55,358 nucleotides of DNA from Cohnella thermotolerans DSM 17683 (GCF_000429825.1 NZ_AUCP01000043.1:1-55358), one strand, 5' to 3'; counted from the stretch's first letter, positions 25,379-34,151 are shown. Numbers and translations are program-made. The notes: a model not told the origin generated them from the sequence alone.

Positions 25379-27256
25379 ATGGCCAAGAAGCAATTCAAAG
25401 CGGAATCCAAGCGTTTGCTGGAGATGATGATCAACTCCATTTATACGCAGAAAGAAATTTTCCTCCGGGAACTGATCTCCAACGCCAGCGACGCCATCGA
25501 CAAAATTTATTACAAGGCGTTGACTGACGATAAGCTCGTTTTCGACAAGGACAGCTACTACATTAAAATTACCGCGGACAAGGAGTCGCGCACGCTGACG
25601 ATCTCCGATACGGGCATCGGGATGACGAAGGAGGACCTCGACAATCACCTGGGCGTCATCGCCAAGAGCGGCTCTCTCGCGTTCAAGCAAGAGAACGAAG
25701 CGAAGGACGGGCACAACATTATCGGCCAATTCGGCGTCGGCTTCTACTCCGCGTTCATGGTGGCGGACAAGGTAACCGTCGTCAGCAAGGCGCTGGGCAA
25801 CGACGAGGCCTACAAATGGGAGTCCCAGGGCGCGGACGGCTACACGATTACGCCGGCCGAGAAGGCCGAAGTCGGCACCGACATTATTCTGAAAATCAAA
25901 GAGAACACGGAAGACGACCGTTACGACGAGTATTTGGAAGAGTACCGGCTGCGGGCGATCGTCAAGAAATATTCCGACTTCATCCGCTATCCGATCAAGA
26001 TGGACGTCACGAAGCATCGGCCCAAGGAAGGCGCAGAGAACGAATTCGAGACGTACAAGGAAGAAGAAACCATCAACAGCATGGTGCCGATCTGGCGGAA
26101 AAACCGCAATGAGCTGACGGCGGAAGATTACGAGAATTTCTACAACGAGAAGCACTACGGCTTCGACAAGCCGCTGAAGCATATTCATATCAACGCCGAC
26201 GGCTCCGTCGTGTACCGGGCGATTCTGTTCATTCCCGAGACGACGCCGTTCGATTACTATACGAAGGAATACGAGAAAGGGCTTGAGCTGTATTCCAACG
26301 GCGTCTTGATCATGAACAAGTGCGCGGATCTGCTGCCCGACTATTTCAGCTTCGTCAAGGGGATGGTCGATTCGGAGGATCTGTCGCTGAACATTTCTCG
26401 GGAAATGTTGCAGCACGACCGGCAGCTGAGCCAGATCGCGAAGCATATCAAGAGCCGGATCAAGAGCGAGCTCCAGAGCATGCTCAAGGATGACCGGGAG
26501 AAATACGAGAAATTCTACAAGTCGTTCGGCCGGCAGCTCAAATACGGCGTCTACAGCGACTACGGAGCGAACAAGGATACGCTGCAGGACCTCCTGCTGT
26601 TCTATTCGTCCAAGGAGAAGAAGCTGGTGTCGCTGGACGAATACGTCTCGCGGATGCCGGAAGAACAGAAGTATATTTACTACGCTACCGGCGAGTCGAT
26701 CGAACGCATCGAGAAGCTTCCGCAGACGGAGCTTGTCGCCGACAAGGGCTACGAAATTTTGTACTTCACGGACGATATCGACGAGTTCGCGATCAAGATG
26801 CTCATGAAGTACAAGGACAAGGAATTCAAGTCGGTCTCGAGCGGCGACCTGGGCATCGAGCCGGACGAGAGCGCCAAGAACGAAGCGGAAGAGAAAGAGA
26901 ACAAAGACTTGTTCGAGGCGATGCAGGAGCTGCTGAGCGGCAAGGTGAAGAAGGTCAAGGCGTCCAAGCGTCTGCGCTCGCACCCGGTCTGCTTGTCCGC
27001 CGAGGGCGAGCTGTCGATCGAGATGGAGAAGGTGCTCCGCTCCATGCCGGACAGCCAGAACATCCAGGCGGACAAGGTGCTGGAGATCAACGTGAACCAC
27101 GAGGTGTTCCAGGCGCTGAAGGCCGCCCATGCGAACGACAAGGAGAAGCTCAAGCTGTACACGAACCTGCTGTACAACCAGGCGCTTCTGATCGAGGGCT
27201 TGCCGATTCAGGACCCGGTCGAATTCACGAACGATATTTGCAAGATCATGGTGTGA
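25379..27256 (+). CDS. htpG: Molecular chaperone HtpG (Hsp90)
   Basis: A 625-residue ATP-dependent Hsp90 chaperone. The N-terminal GHKL ATPase shows [26 protein letters not shown] and [17 protein letters not shown]. The middle domain has [10 protein letters not shown] followed by the catalytic-loop region, and the C-terminal dimerisation domain begins near residue 520. There is no extra organellar or MEEVD tail. The ATG at 25379 has AGAGGAG upstream; an in-frame ATG at 25319 lies inside CIRCE and is not used. Control by CIRCE/HrcA is seen directly in the sequence; in B. subtilis htpG belongs instead to a HrcA-independent class. Confidence 0.97.
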   Translation: MAKKQFKAESKRLLEMMINSIYTQKEIFLRELISNASDAIDKIYYKALTDDKLVFDKDSYYIKITADKESRTLTISDTGIGMTKEDLDNHLGVIAKSGSLAFKQENEAKDGHNIIGQFGVGFYSAFMVADKVTVVSKALGNDEAYKWESQGADGYTITPAEKAEVGTDIILKIKENTEDDRYDEYLEEYRLRAIVKKYSDFIRYPIKMDVTKHRPKEGAENEFETYKEEETINSMVPIWRKNRNELTAEDYENFYNEKHYGFDKPLKHIHINADGSVVYRAILFIPETTPFDYYTKEYEKGLELYSNGVLIMNKCADLLPDYFSFVKGMVDSEDLSLNISREMLQHDRQLSQIAKHIKSRIKSELQSMLKDDREKYEKFYKSFGRQLKYGVYSDYGANKDTLQDLLLFYSSKEKKLVSLDEYVSRMPEEQKYIYYATGESIERIEKLPQTELVADKGYEILYFTDDIDEFAIKMLMKYKDKEFKSVSSGDLGIEPDESAKNEAEEKENKDLFEAMQELLSGKVKKVKASKRLRSHPVCLSAEGELSIEMEKVLRSMPDSQNIQADKVLEINVNHEVFQALKAAHANDKEKLKLYTNLLYNQALLIEGLPIQDPVEFTNDICKIMV

Positions 27257-27264
27257 TGAGGGAG

Positions 27265-27300
27265 CAACCCCGACCCGGATGGATCCGGGCCGGGGTTGTT
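27265..27300 (+). terminator. Probable terminator after htpG
   Basis: CAACCCCGACCCGGA pairs with TCCGGGCCGGGGTTG (one mismatch) around TGGA, then TT. The stem is very stable but the T tract is short. Confidence 0.65.
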
Positions 27301-27308
27301 GGCGTTTC

Positions 27309-27493
27309 TAACGAACCTCAGCCCCCTTATTCACGAGCAAAAGCCCGTTGCGGGAACGTAACGAACTGAGATAACGCTATTCCGCTTGAAGAGCGGCCCC
27401 GTTCGAGGAAAATCCGTCCCATAACGATCCGTCGGTTCGTTAGCATGCCGAGAAAGCGCTTTTTTCCACAAATAACGACTGCTGGGTTCGTTA
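27309..27493. repeat. Four-word palindromic intergenic element, copy C
   Basis: Forward words at 27309-27331 and 27359-27381 and reverse words at 27422-27442 and 27471-27493. The spacings (50, 63, 49) and total of 185 bases match copy A almost exactly, and even the spacers share short blocks, such as AAGCCCGTTG after word 1 and GAGAA...GC-TTTTT before word 4. It follows the htpG terminator. About 200 further bases up to ypsA hold no clear gene. Confidence 0.85.
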
Positions 27494-27702
27494 GAGCGTT
27501 CCATAATTAATGCCGGGAGGTACGACATTGACATCGCTAATGGAAGCAAAGGCGGAATCGCGACGCTTGTCGTGGGCACGCTGATGACGATCCAGGCCGC
27601 CAGGGATTTGCAGGACGCCGCGGAGCGCTTGTTCGGGCGGCCGGTATCCTATAGTCCAGCGGGGATTGGCTTCCGCCGCCTTTTCGCGTTATGCTAGTGT
27701 CT

Positions 27703-28257
27703 ATGAAGACTCTTCTCGTTACGGGCTATCGGGCCCACGAACTAGGCATATTCAATCGCAAGCACCCAGGGATCGCCTACATCCGCAAGGCGATTGCCGC
27801 AAGGCTCGTCCCGCTCATCGAAGAAGGGCTGGAATGGGTCGTCACTCCGGGCCAGTACGGCGTCGATTGGTGGGCTTGCGAGACGGTCATCGAGCTGAAA
27901 CGGCAGTATCCGCACTTGAAGCTGTCCATCCTCGCGGCCTACGCCAACCCGGAGGAGAAATGGAACGAAGAACGGCAGCAGCAATACCGGGAACTGCTCC
28001 TGGGCGTCGATTATTACGCTTGCGTCAGCAAGCAGCCTTATAGCGGGCCTTGGCAGCTCAAGGCCAGGGACGACTTGCTGCTGCGGAAGACGGACGGCAT
28101 TCTGCTCGTTTACGATGAGGAAGCGGGAGAGGGGAGCCCGAAGTTTCTGAAGGACAAGGCGCTGCGCAAAAGCGCGACGGAAGGGTATCGCTACATCGCC
28201 ATCGGAGCGGAGGAGATTCAGAGCATAGCCGAGGAGAGCGAGAGGGGAGATTGGTGA
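27703..28257 (+). CDS. ypsA: YpsA family protein (DUF1273, SLOG fold)
   Basis: A 184-residue protein that matches YpsA along its length: TLLVTGYRAHELGIF, LEWVVTPGQYGVDWWACETV, the basic and aromatic stretch AYANPEEKWNEERQQQY, and DGILLVYDEEAGEGSPKF. YpsA has a Rossmann-like SLOG fold expected to bind a nucleotide; in other Firmicutes it influences cell division, but its exact activity is not known. The ATG at 27703 gives the usual MKTLLVTG start, although no good ribosome site is seen; an ATG four codons upstream is possible. Confidence 0.88.
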   Translation: MKTLLVTGYRAHELGIFNRKHPGIAYIRKAIAARLVPLIEEGLEWVVTPGQYGVDWWACETVIELKRQYPHLKLSILAAYANPEEKWNEERQQQYRELLLGVDYYACVSKQPYSGPWQLKARDDLLLRKTDGILLVYDEEAGEGSPKFLKDKALRKSATEGYRYIAIGAEEIQSIAEESERGDW

Positions 28258-28435
28258 AGGCAACACATCCCTTCGGATCGGTCTCATTATCAGCGTTGGC
28301 TGACGTCGGGGCGGCTAGTTCTTTGGACTCTATTCCGTGCGAAAATAATCGGGATTCCAACAGGATAGTGGTGATTATTGCCTGTTCTCGTGATATGATC
28401 GGTTCATAGGAACTAAGAATCGCGGAGGGGTTCAT

Positions 28436-28840
28436 ATGTCTTTGAGCCTACAAGTGGAAGTTTGCCCCGGTTGCGGCAACCTGTATCAGCCGAACGCCTA
28501 CCCTCTTTGTCCGTCCTGTTCGATGCAGGAGCATGAGCAGATCGCCACGATAGAGCGCCATTTGCGGCGCAACCGTTTTTTGAACAACGACGAGGTTGCC
28601 GAGCTGGCCGCGATTCCGAAGGAGAAACTCCGGACGTGGATTCGCAAAGGGCGGATCAAGTTGTACGATTACCCGAACTTGGCGGATTCGTGCGATCTGT
28701 GCGGAGAGCCGACCCGCCAAGGCAAGCTGTGCGTGGACTGTTCGACTCGCATCCGGGCGGACATTCGCCAAGCGTTCGAGGCCGATCGCCGGAAGAAGGA
28801 ACGCGCTCAAACGGTTCACAGCTACTTTTCCAGACGATAG
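28436..28840 (+). CDS. YvyF-like flagellar-region protein (TIGR03826 type)
   Basis: A 134-residue protein with two Cys pairs at the start (CPGCGNLYQPNAYPLCPSC), a MerR-like helix-turn-helix ending in the signature LRTWIRKGRIKLYDYPNL, and a second four-Cys cluster CDLCGEPTRQGKLCVDCS. This is the YvyF layout. In B. subtilis yvyF lies in the comF-flgM late flagellar cluster; here no flagellar gene is within view, so it is separated from its usual partners. GGAGGGG lies 7 bases upstream of the ATG. Confidence 0.85.
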   Translation: MSLSLQVEVCPGCGNLYQPNAYPLCPSCSMQEHEQIATIERHLRRNRFLNNDEVAELAAIPKEKLRTWIRKGRIKLYDYPNLADSCDLCGEPTRQGKLCVDCSTRIRADIRQAFEADRRKKERAQTVHSYFSRR

Positions 28841-29027
28841 ATCGAACGGCATCAAGCCTGCGCCATCGCGAACGGAGCGAAGGGGATTCCCCGGGCCGGA
28901 CGCGGCGGCGTTTTTAGCTTCACGCACCGTTCGCCTTCAGTCCCGCCCGATTTGCCGCCGCGTGTCGCTTTTTGTACAATAAGCTAAATCATATTCGCCG
29001 ACACTTGCGGTAGAGGAGAGTCCGGAA

Positions 29028-29531
29028 ATGCCACTGGAGATCGAACGTAAATTTTTGCTGGCGGAGCCGCTGGAAACCATTCTGAACAAAGGGGAGCTGG
29101 ACGTCCGGTCGAGAACCCGAATCGAGCAGACGTATCTGGCGATGGACGACAATCAGGAGCTGCGCATTCGCCGGCTTACCGATCTGGATACCGGACGAAG
29201 GGAATATACGCATACGTTCAAAAGGGGAAGCGGCATGACCCGGGAAGAGATCGAATATTCGATTTCCGAGGCCATTTACGAGCAGGTGTTCCAAGCTTTC
29301 GGAGCCGTGCCGCTGACGAAGGACCGGATTGCCGCCGAATGGAACGGCATCGGGGTGGAGATCGACGTTTACGATCAGCTGGAGCTGACGGTGGTGGAGG
29401 TTGAATTCGGCTCCGAGGAAGAGGCGAATGCGTTCGAACCGCCCTATTGGTTCGGAAGGGACATCGGCGCCGAGAAGCAATACAGCAACAAAACGGTCTG
29501 GAAGTCGCTTCAGCAGCGAAAATCGTCCTGA
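29028..29531 (+). CDS. CYTH-domain protein (triphosphate tunnel metalloenzyme)
   Basis: A 167-residue protein opening with the signature ExExK (EIERKF; Glu4, Glu6, Lys8). Alternating charged strands LRIRR, YTHTFKRGSG and VEIDVYDQLELTVVEVEFGS form the anion tunnel. Such enzymes hydrolyse inorganic triphosphate or nucleoside triphosphates, and some make cyclic AMP. The size fits the small bacterial class (YjbK-like proteins are somewhat longer), so triphosphatase is the likelier activity. AGAGGAGA precedes the ATG; a terminator follows at 29536. Confidence 0.88.
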   Translation: MPLEIERKFLLAEPLETILNKGELDVRSRTRIEQTYLAMDDNQELRIRRLTDLDTGRREYTHTFKRGSGMTREEIEYSISEAIYEQVFQAFGAVPLTKDRIAAEWNGIGVEIDVYDQLELTVVEVEFGSEEEANAFEPPYWFGRDIGAEKQYSNKTVWKSLQQRKSS

Positions 29532-29535
29532 CAAG

Positions 29536-29566
29536 AAGACAGCTTCCGTTCTGAGGCTGTCTTTAC
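29536..29566 (+). terminator. Rho-independent terminator after the CYTH gene
   Basis: AAGACAGC and GCTGTCTT form an 8-bp stem around a 12-base loop, followed by TTA. It starts 5 bases after the stop codon. Confidence 0.65.
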
Positions 29567-29745
29567 GTCGTTCCGTAACCCAGGCTTGGACGGTCCCGTC
29601 TTCGGGTATAATGGGAGACGGGATCGCAACGCTCAATCGAAGACTGGCGCCCGCGCTTCGTCCGTCGTACAATGGACAAGTCGCCTTGCGGCGCAAGTAT
29701 GGTAGAATAAAAAGATACGGACACGGAACAAAAGGGAGATTGCGC

Positions 29746-30405
29746 ATGATACAAGTAAGGAGCACCCCGAACTATGCGGGCGCGAGCATCACCGGCAGCG
29801 ATCGGGATGTGGAACAATTAAGCCGGATGCTGGAGACGCTGGCGGGCGACGAGGGCGAACATCCGGGATACGAATCGGCGCGGGTTCGCGTCATGGGGTT
29901 TTGCGCCGAGCTGCGGCGGGCTTTGGCGACGAGCGAGCAAGAGAGCGCGACGGCCGGAGCGAAGATTTTGTGGCCGGAGCTGATCTTCGTCTCGATCGCT
30001 TTGAACGGGTTTATCAAGCTGTTCTATCGAAAGAAGACGGACCCCGATTGGGACCGGACGCTTGCGGGCGTTCGCAAATTCCAGGAGAGCGTCGCGGCCT
30101 GCCTGAGGCAGACGCTGAAGGAGCCGGCGTTCCGGCCGGTGACAGGGGCGCTGGGCTCGCAGGTTTTTCTGGAAGAAAACTATGTCACGCAATATTTGGA
30201 CGAGCTGAACGCCCAATTTCTGGAGCTCGACCCGCAGCGGCGTCTGGCGAGCATCGCCGAGTTCGCGAAGCGAATCGCCCAGCAAGGCGAGGATTACCGC
30301 AAGTGCAAAAGCTCCGTGCTGGAGGCTGCACGCCTGTACCAATGCCCGGTGGACGAGATTCGCCTCCGGGAACGTTACAAGGCCGCCTCGGAGATCGTCT
30401 GGTAA
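29746..30405 (+). CDS. Conserved protein of unknown function (DUF6904-like)
   Basis: A 219-residue soluble protein, mostly helical. I recognise the pattern IQVRSTPNYAGASITGSDRD, GYESARVRVMGFCAELRRAL, ILWPELIFVSIALNGFIKLF and YVTQYLDELNAQFLELDPQR from uncharacterised Bacillales proteins that I recall as DUF6904; that label is from memory. There are no catalytic motifs or membrane segments. The start at 29746 has AAAGGGAGAT upstream; a longer frame from 29401 overlaps the CYTH gene and is rejected. It stands alone between two terminators. Confidence 0.8.
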   Translation: MIQVRSTPNYAGASITGSDRDVEQLSRMLETLAGDEGEHPGYESARVRVMGFCAELRRALATSEQESATAGAKILWPELIFVSIALNGFIKLFYRKKTDPDWDRTLAGVRKFQESVAACLRQTLKEPAFRPVTGALGSQVFLEENYVTQYLDELNAQFLELDPQRRLASIAEFAKRIAQQGEDYRKCKSSVLEAARLYQCPVDEIRLRERYKAASEIVW

Positions 30406-30427
30406 AGCCGCTTATCTGCATTTCGTC

Positions 30428-30459
30428 GAACGTCTCTTCCAGAGAGCGTTCTTTTTTTT
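30428..30459 (+). terminator. Rho-independent terminator
   Basis: GAACG(TCTCT)TCC(AGAGA)GCGTTC forms a stem with one bulged G, followed by eight T. It ends the transcript of the 219-residue protein gene. Confidence 0.85.
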
Positions 30460-30592
30460 CGCCCAATTGCGCATCGCACCCGGAAAAGTTGCATTCGAAT
30501 CGGCAAAAGGAGTACTTTAAAAGGGACAGCGGAGTCAGGAGCCTCGCGGCATCTGGCATACAAAAAAATGCGGGATGGGGAGACGATAAACG

Positions 30593-31759
30593 ATGAACAA
30601 TTTTGTGTTTCAGAATCCGACCAAAATCATTTTCGGTCAAGGAACGGTCAGCCAATTGGGGAAGGAAGCGGCGGCGTACGGGAACAAGGCTTTGCTCGTT
30701 TACGGCGGGGGCAGCATCAAGCGGACGGGGCTTTACGACCAGGTTCTCGCACAGTTGAAGGAGCATAACATCGAGGTTTTCGAACTGCCCGGCGTTGAAC
30801 CGAATCCGCGCCTGACGACGGTACATAAGGGCATTGACATTTGCCGCGCGAACGGAATCGGCTTTATTCTGGCCGTTGGCGGGGGCAGCGTCATCGACGC
30901 GGCCAAAGGGATCGCGGCGGGCGTTCCGTACGAGGGCGACGTTTGGGATTTCTACGTTCGCAAAGCGGTGGCCCAATCCGCTCTTCCGATCGGCACGGTG
31001 CTGACGCTGAGCGCGACGGGCAGCGAGATGAACGGCGGCTCGGTCGTCACCCATTGGGAAGAGAATCTGAAGCTGGCCCATTTGAGCATTCATACGTATC
31101 CCAAATTCTCCATTCTCGATCCGACCTTGACCTTCACGGTTCCGGCCGACCAGACGGCATACGGCTCGGTGGACATGATGTCGCACGTGTTCGAGCAATA
31201 TTTCAGCCATACGGCGGATACGCCGCTCCAGGAACGTCTGTGCGAATCGATTCTTCGCACGGTCATCGAGAACGCTCCGATCGCCATCGCGAAGCCGGAC
31301 GACTACGCCGCCCGCGCAAACCTGATGCTGTGCGGAACGTACGCGCTGAACGGCGGCATGATCAGCGTCGGCGTGACGAACGACTGGGCAAGCCACGGCA
31401 TCGAACACGAGCTGAGCGCGATTTACGACATTCCCCACGGCGCCGGGCTGTCGATCGTGTTCCCGAACTGGATGAAGTATGTATACCGCGAACGGATCGA
31501 GCGGTTCGTGCAGTACGCCGTTCGCGTATGGGACGTCGACCCGACCGGGAAGACCGACGACGAGATCGCCCTCGCAGGCATCCAGGCGACCCGCGATTTC
31601 TTCACGCGGATCGGCGCTCCGGCGACGCTCTCCGAAGTCGGCATCGGCGACGACCGGCTCGGCGAGATGGCCGCGAAAGCAGTCCGTTACGAGCCGCTTG
31701 GGCAGTTCAAGAAATTGACGAAGGAAGACGTGGAACAGATCTACCGCATGAGCCTGTAA
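30593..31759 (+). CDS. Iron-containing alcohol dehydrogenase (YugJ/butanol dehydrogenase type)
   Basis: A 388-residue group III dehydrogenase that reduces aldehydes to alcohols with NADH or NADPH. The Rossmann half shows VGGGSVIDAAKGIA, and the metal half shows VDMMSHVFEQYF, NDWASHGIEHELSAIYDIPH and HGAGLSIVFPNW, which carry the Asp and three His iron ligands. The start FVFQNPTKIIFGQGT is that of the YugJ/BdhA branch. It is followed by the redox-type operator cluster at 32.2 kb, but those sites point to a different gene (see findings). GGGATGGGGAG precedes the start. Confidence 0.93.
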   Translation: MNNFVFQNPTKIIFGQGTVSQLGKEAAAYGNKALLVYGGGSIKRTGLYDQVLAQLKEHNIEVFELPGVEPNPRLTTVHKGIDICRANGIGFILAVGGGSVIDAAKGIAAGVPYEGDVWDFYVRKAVAQSALPIGTVLTLSATGSEMNGGSVVTHWEENLKLAHLSIHTYPKFSILDPTLTFTVPADQTAYGSVDMMSHVFEQYFSHTADTPLQERLCESILRTVIENAPIAIAKPDDYAARANLMLCGTYALNGGMISVGVTNDWASHGIEHELSAIYDIPHGAGLSIVFPNWMKYVYRERIERFVQYAVRVWDVDPTGKTDDEIALAGIQATRDFFTRIGAPATLSEVGIGDDRLGEMAAKAVRYEPLGQFKKLTKEDVEQIYRMSL

Positions 31760-31778
31760 CCGGCGCGGGAGAGGCGCG

Positions 31779-32048
31779 TCAGACCAGGTTCCACAGCAGC
31801 GGAAGGAGGAGCGCCGCGCCCGCGAGCCGTTCCTCCGTCAGCCAGCGATGGCGGGGGCTGTGCAGGAACAGAACGGTCGAGAACACCAGACAGGCGATGA
31901 ACGAGCCGAAGTAGGCGACGAACCCGAGAGGATTCAAGAAGAAGGAAGGGCGGGAGCTCAACCATTCCAGGACGCACCAGAGCGCTAGAGTAAGGTACGC
32001 GAGGGTGAGGACGACTCTCTTCGTACGCCAAGCGAGTTGAAGCGCCAT
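31779..32048 (-). CDS. Small membrane protein, unknown function
   Basis: An 89-residue protein with three likely membrane segments (about residues 11-32, 39-63 and 75-88) and basic residues between the second and third. No family is recognised. The minus-strand ATG at 32048 is preceded by AAAGGAGAG with good spacing, which favours a real gene over chance. It converges with the dehydrogenase gene and lies behind the deleted NADH oxidase promoter region; whether it now uses that promoter is unknown. Confidence 0.6.
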   Translation of the reverse strand: MALQLAWRTKRVVLTLAYLTLALWCVLEWLSSRPSFFLNPLGFVAYFGSFIACLVFSTVLFLHSPRHRWLTEERLAGAALLLPLLWNLV

Positions 32049-32081
32049 CCGGACTTTCTCTCCTTTCGGAACTGGGAGTCG

Positions 32082-32119
32082 GGCCTGCAGAGCCGGGGAT
32101 CGAGTCGGCTTTGCAGGCC
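32082..32119. other. Strong hairpin between the NADH oxidase relic and the membrane protein gene
   Basis: GGCCTGCAGAGCCG pairs with CGGCTTTGCAGGCC over 14 bp (one G-T) around a 10-base loop. On the plus strand it is followed by TATTT; on the minus strand no T tract follows. It may be a leftover terminator or a processing site in the relic transcript. Confidence 0.6.
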
Positions 32120-32127
32120 TATTTGCG

Positions 32128-32184
32128 TTACAATTGACAAGCTTGCAGGCCGGCCTGGGTGCAGCCGATGACGACGATTTTCAT
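32128..32184 (-). pseudogene. First codons of a deleted NADH oxidase gene
   Basis: The minus strand reads MKIVVIGCTQAGLQACQL and then a stop. The first 12 residues match the dinucleotide-binding start of water-forming NADH oxidase and CoA-disulfide reductase proteins, which typically read MKIVVIGCTHAGTAAV. Everything beyond is missing. GGAGAAGGG precedes the ATG at proper spacing, and three inverted-repeat operators lie just upstream, so the promoter and leader of a redox-controlled gene survived while the gene was lost. Confidence 0.7.
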
Positions 32185-32203
32185 AGGCGAGCCCTTCTCC
32201 GAT

Positions 32204-32223
32204 TATGTGAAAACTTTCACATA
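32204..32223. promoter_or_regulatory. Redox-type operator 1 (Rex/FNR-like palindrome)
   Basis: TATGTGAAAACTTTCACATA has perfect 9-base arms around AC. It fits TGTGA-N6-TCACA (FNR/CRP) and is close to the Rex form TTGTGAA-N4-TTCACAA. It is 20 bases upstream of the NADH oxidase relic start. Confidence 0.7.
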
Positions 32224-32235
32224 TCATTCAATGTG

Positions 32236-32253
32236 TTGTGATTAATTTCACAA
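32236..32253. promoter_or_regulatory. Redox-type operator 2 (Rex/FNR-like palindrome)
   Basis: TTGTGATTAATTTCACAA is a perfect TTGTGA-N6-TCACAA inverted repeat and the closest of the three to the Rex consensus. Confidence 0.75.
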
Positions 32254-32300
32254 TCTGTGATGTTCTTATCATATGACGAAATAGGGAAGAAAGCAATAGG

Positions 32301-32320
32301 TTTGTGAATGTTCTCACAAA
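32301..32320. promoter_or_regulatory. Redox-type operator 3 (Rex/FNR-like palindrome)
   Basis: TTTGTGAATGTTCTCACAAA has 7-base arms around a 6-base centre. It lies 100 bases before the plus-strand membrane protein gene at 32420 and 117 bases upstream of the NADH oxidase relic, so it could in principle serve either direction. Confidence 0.7.
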
Positions 32321-32419
32321 ATAAATTGGGGGTGTGCGGCCTCGGCTATCGACAAACGTCTGTACAGCGTTCAAAATAAAGGTGGGTAAAATGTGCGGTG
32401 AGGAAAGGGGATCCGTATC

Positions 32420-32689
32420 GTGAAAAGCAGCTTCAACCTGTGGGCGTTCGTCTTGACGCTCGTAAGTTGGTTTGGTTTCTTTGCGGCCGCCGCCACGGAG
32501 GCGCTCCCGTTCAACCTTCACCTTTTTGTTTTCGGTTTCGTCATCGTCGTCTTTCTCTTTGCCTTCTACGGACTCAAGGCGGTAACGAATTGGAAATCGG
32601 CCGCGCTGTCGATGGCTTCCCTCCTCGGATGCCTGGCGTTAATCGCGGTGGAGGGCTTCGTCATCGGGATTGGAAGCTTGCTCTCGTAA
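32420..32689 (+). CDS. Small membrane protein, unknown function
   Basis: An 89-residue protein with three likely membrane segments (residues 6-27, 31-50 and 58-86). No family is recognised. It starts with GTG, and AGGAAAGGGG lies 9 bases upstream, a strong ribosome site. It is divergent from the NADH oxidase relic, so the operator cluster at 32.2-32.3 kb lies upstream of it too. A terminator-like hairpin follows its stop. Confidence 0.65.
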   Translation: MKSSFNLWAFVLTLVSWFGFFAAAATEALPFNLHLFVFGFVIVVFLFAFYGLKAVTNWKSAALSMASLLGCLALIAVEGFVIGIGSLLS

Positions 32690-32690
32690 T

Positions 32691-32745
32691 TAGACCCGCC
32701 CAGCGCGCGCCTGAACCGGGCACGCTCCGAAGCGGGTCTTGTTGT
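32691..32745 (+). terminator. Probable terminator of the 89-residue membrane protein gene
   Basis: AGACCCGC (32691-32698) and GCGGGTCT (32731-32738) pair across a 32-base GC-rich loop that has some inner pairing, followed by TGTTGTTT. It also lies just beyond the stop of the converging MFS gene. Confidence 0.55.
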
Positions 32746-32760
32746 TTGCCGTTCGCAAAA

Positions 32761-33981
32761 TCAGGCTTCCGCGGCCGCAGACCGGGGACGAGCCCTGCGA
32801 TCGCCCGCGAAGCTGACGACGCAGCCGGCCAGTCCGAGCAAAGCAAGGCACGAAGCGCCCCAAGGGACCGAGGACAGCCCGATATGGGCGATCGTCCACC
32901 CGCCGAGATAAGCTCCGCCGGCATTGCCGATGTTCAGCACGGAGTGGGTGGAGGTGGAGGCGAGCAGCGGCGCTTCCTGCGCCAGGTTCATGATGCGAAC
33001 CTGAATGCCCGGCATAATGCCGAAGGCGGCGACTCCCCAGAGGAACACGGTGGCGACGGCGGCCGCCGGATTCCGCAGCGTGACGGTCAGCAGCGCCAGC
33101 AACGCCGCCAGGACGACAAAGCCGCCCATGACCGAGGGCATCAGCTTCCAGTCGGCCAGCTTGCCGCCGATCAAGTTGCCGATGGTGACGCCGATTCCGA
33201 ACAAGACGAGAATATAGGTGACGTTGTGCTCGGCGAACCCGGTGATTTCCTCCAACACCGGGGTAATGTAGGTGAACAGGGCGAACAAGCTTGCGCAGCC
33301 GCAAGCGCCCGTCCCCAGCATAAGCAGCACTTGCGGCTTCACCAGGCTGCGGACTTCGCGGGCGAGCTTCGGCGCTTCGTCCTGCTCGATCTTCGGAATA
33401 AAGCGGACGATGCCGAGCAGGGACACAATGCCCAGCGCCGTGATGGCGGCGAACGAGGCTCGCCAGCCGAGCTGCTGGCCGATGAACGTGCCGAACGGCA
33501 CGCCGACGATATTGGCGACGGTTAATCCCGCCAGCACCATCGAGACGGCACCCGCTCGCTTCTCCGGCCGGACGAGGCGGGAGGCGATCAGCGCTCCGAC
33601 GCCCAGGAACGTTCCGTGGGCGAACGCCGTCAAAATGCGGGCGGCCAGAAGCAGAGGGTATGTAGGCGCAACGATGGACAGCGCGTTGCCGGCGATAAAG
33701 ATGCCCATCAGCAGCACGAGCAGATTTTTCTGCGGGACGCGGAGCGTCAGAACGGTGAGCACGGGCGCGCCGACGGCGACGCCGAGCGCATAGCCGGTAA
33801 TGAGCATCCCGGCCCGCGGAATCGAGACGTGCAGATCTTGGGCGACGTTCGGCAGCAGCCCCATGATGATGAACTCGGTCATGCCGATGGCGAAAGCGCC
33901 GAGCGTGAGGCAGAGCAGCGAGAACGGGAACCGTTCCTTGGCGGACGACGACGGGTCAACTTTGCGGTTATTTTTCATCAC
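32761..33981 (-). CDS. MFS exporter, DHA1 family (AraJ/YdhP-like)
   Basis: A 406-residue protein with 12 membrane segments. The first pair carries the DHA1 pattern [20 protein letters not shown], and motif A follows in the short loop after segment 2 in degenerate form ([12 protein letters not shown]). [20 protein letters not shown] matches the AraJ/YdhP branch, which exports drugs, sugars or purines. The substrate is not predictable. No regulator gene is adjacent. The start could also be the second ATG, one codon later. Confidence 0.88.
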   Translation of the reverse strand: MMKNNRKVDPSSSAKERFPFSLLCLTLGAFAIGMTEFIIMGLLPNVAQDLHVSIPRAGMLITGYALGVAVGAPVLTVLTLRVPQKNLLVLLMGIFIAGNALSIVAPTYPLLLAARILTAFAHGTFLGVGALIASRLVRPEKRAGAVSMVLAGLTVANIVGVPFGTFIGQQLGWRASFAAITALGIVSLLGIVRFIPKIEQDEAPKLAREVRSLVKPQVLLMLGTGACGCASLFALFTYITPVLEEITGFAEHNVTYILVLFGIGVTIGNLIGGKLADWKLMPSVMGGFVVLAALLALLTVTLRNPAAAVATVFLWGVAAFGIMPGIQVRIMNLAQEAPLLASTSTHSVLNIGNAGGAYLGGWTIAHIGLSSVPWGASCLALLGLAGCVVSFAGDRRARPRSAAAEA

Positions 33982-34151
33982 GTCGGTTTCTCTTCCTATC
34001 CCTCTCTTTTTTTCGAATAGTATATCACCGAATCGTTCCGAGCGGGCCGGCCGGCGGCAAGAAAATTTGCCGGAGCGGAAGGCTGGTTGAATCAGGAAAC
34101 GCCGAAGAGGGGAAAATAAGGCGAAAAAAAGCGAGGCGGGGAGGAATCGGG

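Noticed and set aside
25322..27130. A 602-codon open frame on the minus strand opposite htpG
   Set aside because: It is a mirror of the strong codon bias of htpG. Its translation is rich in Leu, Arg and Val with no family likeness, and htpG is certain.
27527..27690. A frame reading GGIATLVVGTLMTIQAARDL before ypsA, with GGGAGG upstream
   Set aside because: The frame looks partly protein-like, but has no usual start codon in frame after the ribosome site and no recognised family. It could be another relic but is not strong enough to list.
32204..32320. Assigning the operator cluster to the alcohol dehydrogenase gene
   Set aside because: That gene starts at 30593 and reads toward the cluster, so the sites lie downstream of it. 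They fit the promoter of the minus-strand NADH oxidase relic.
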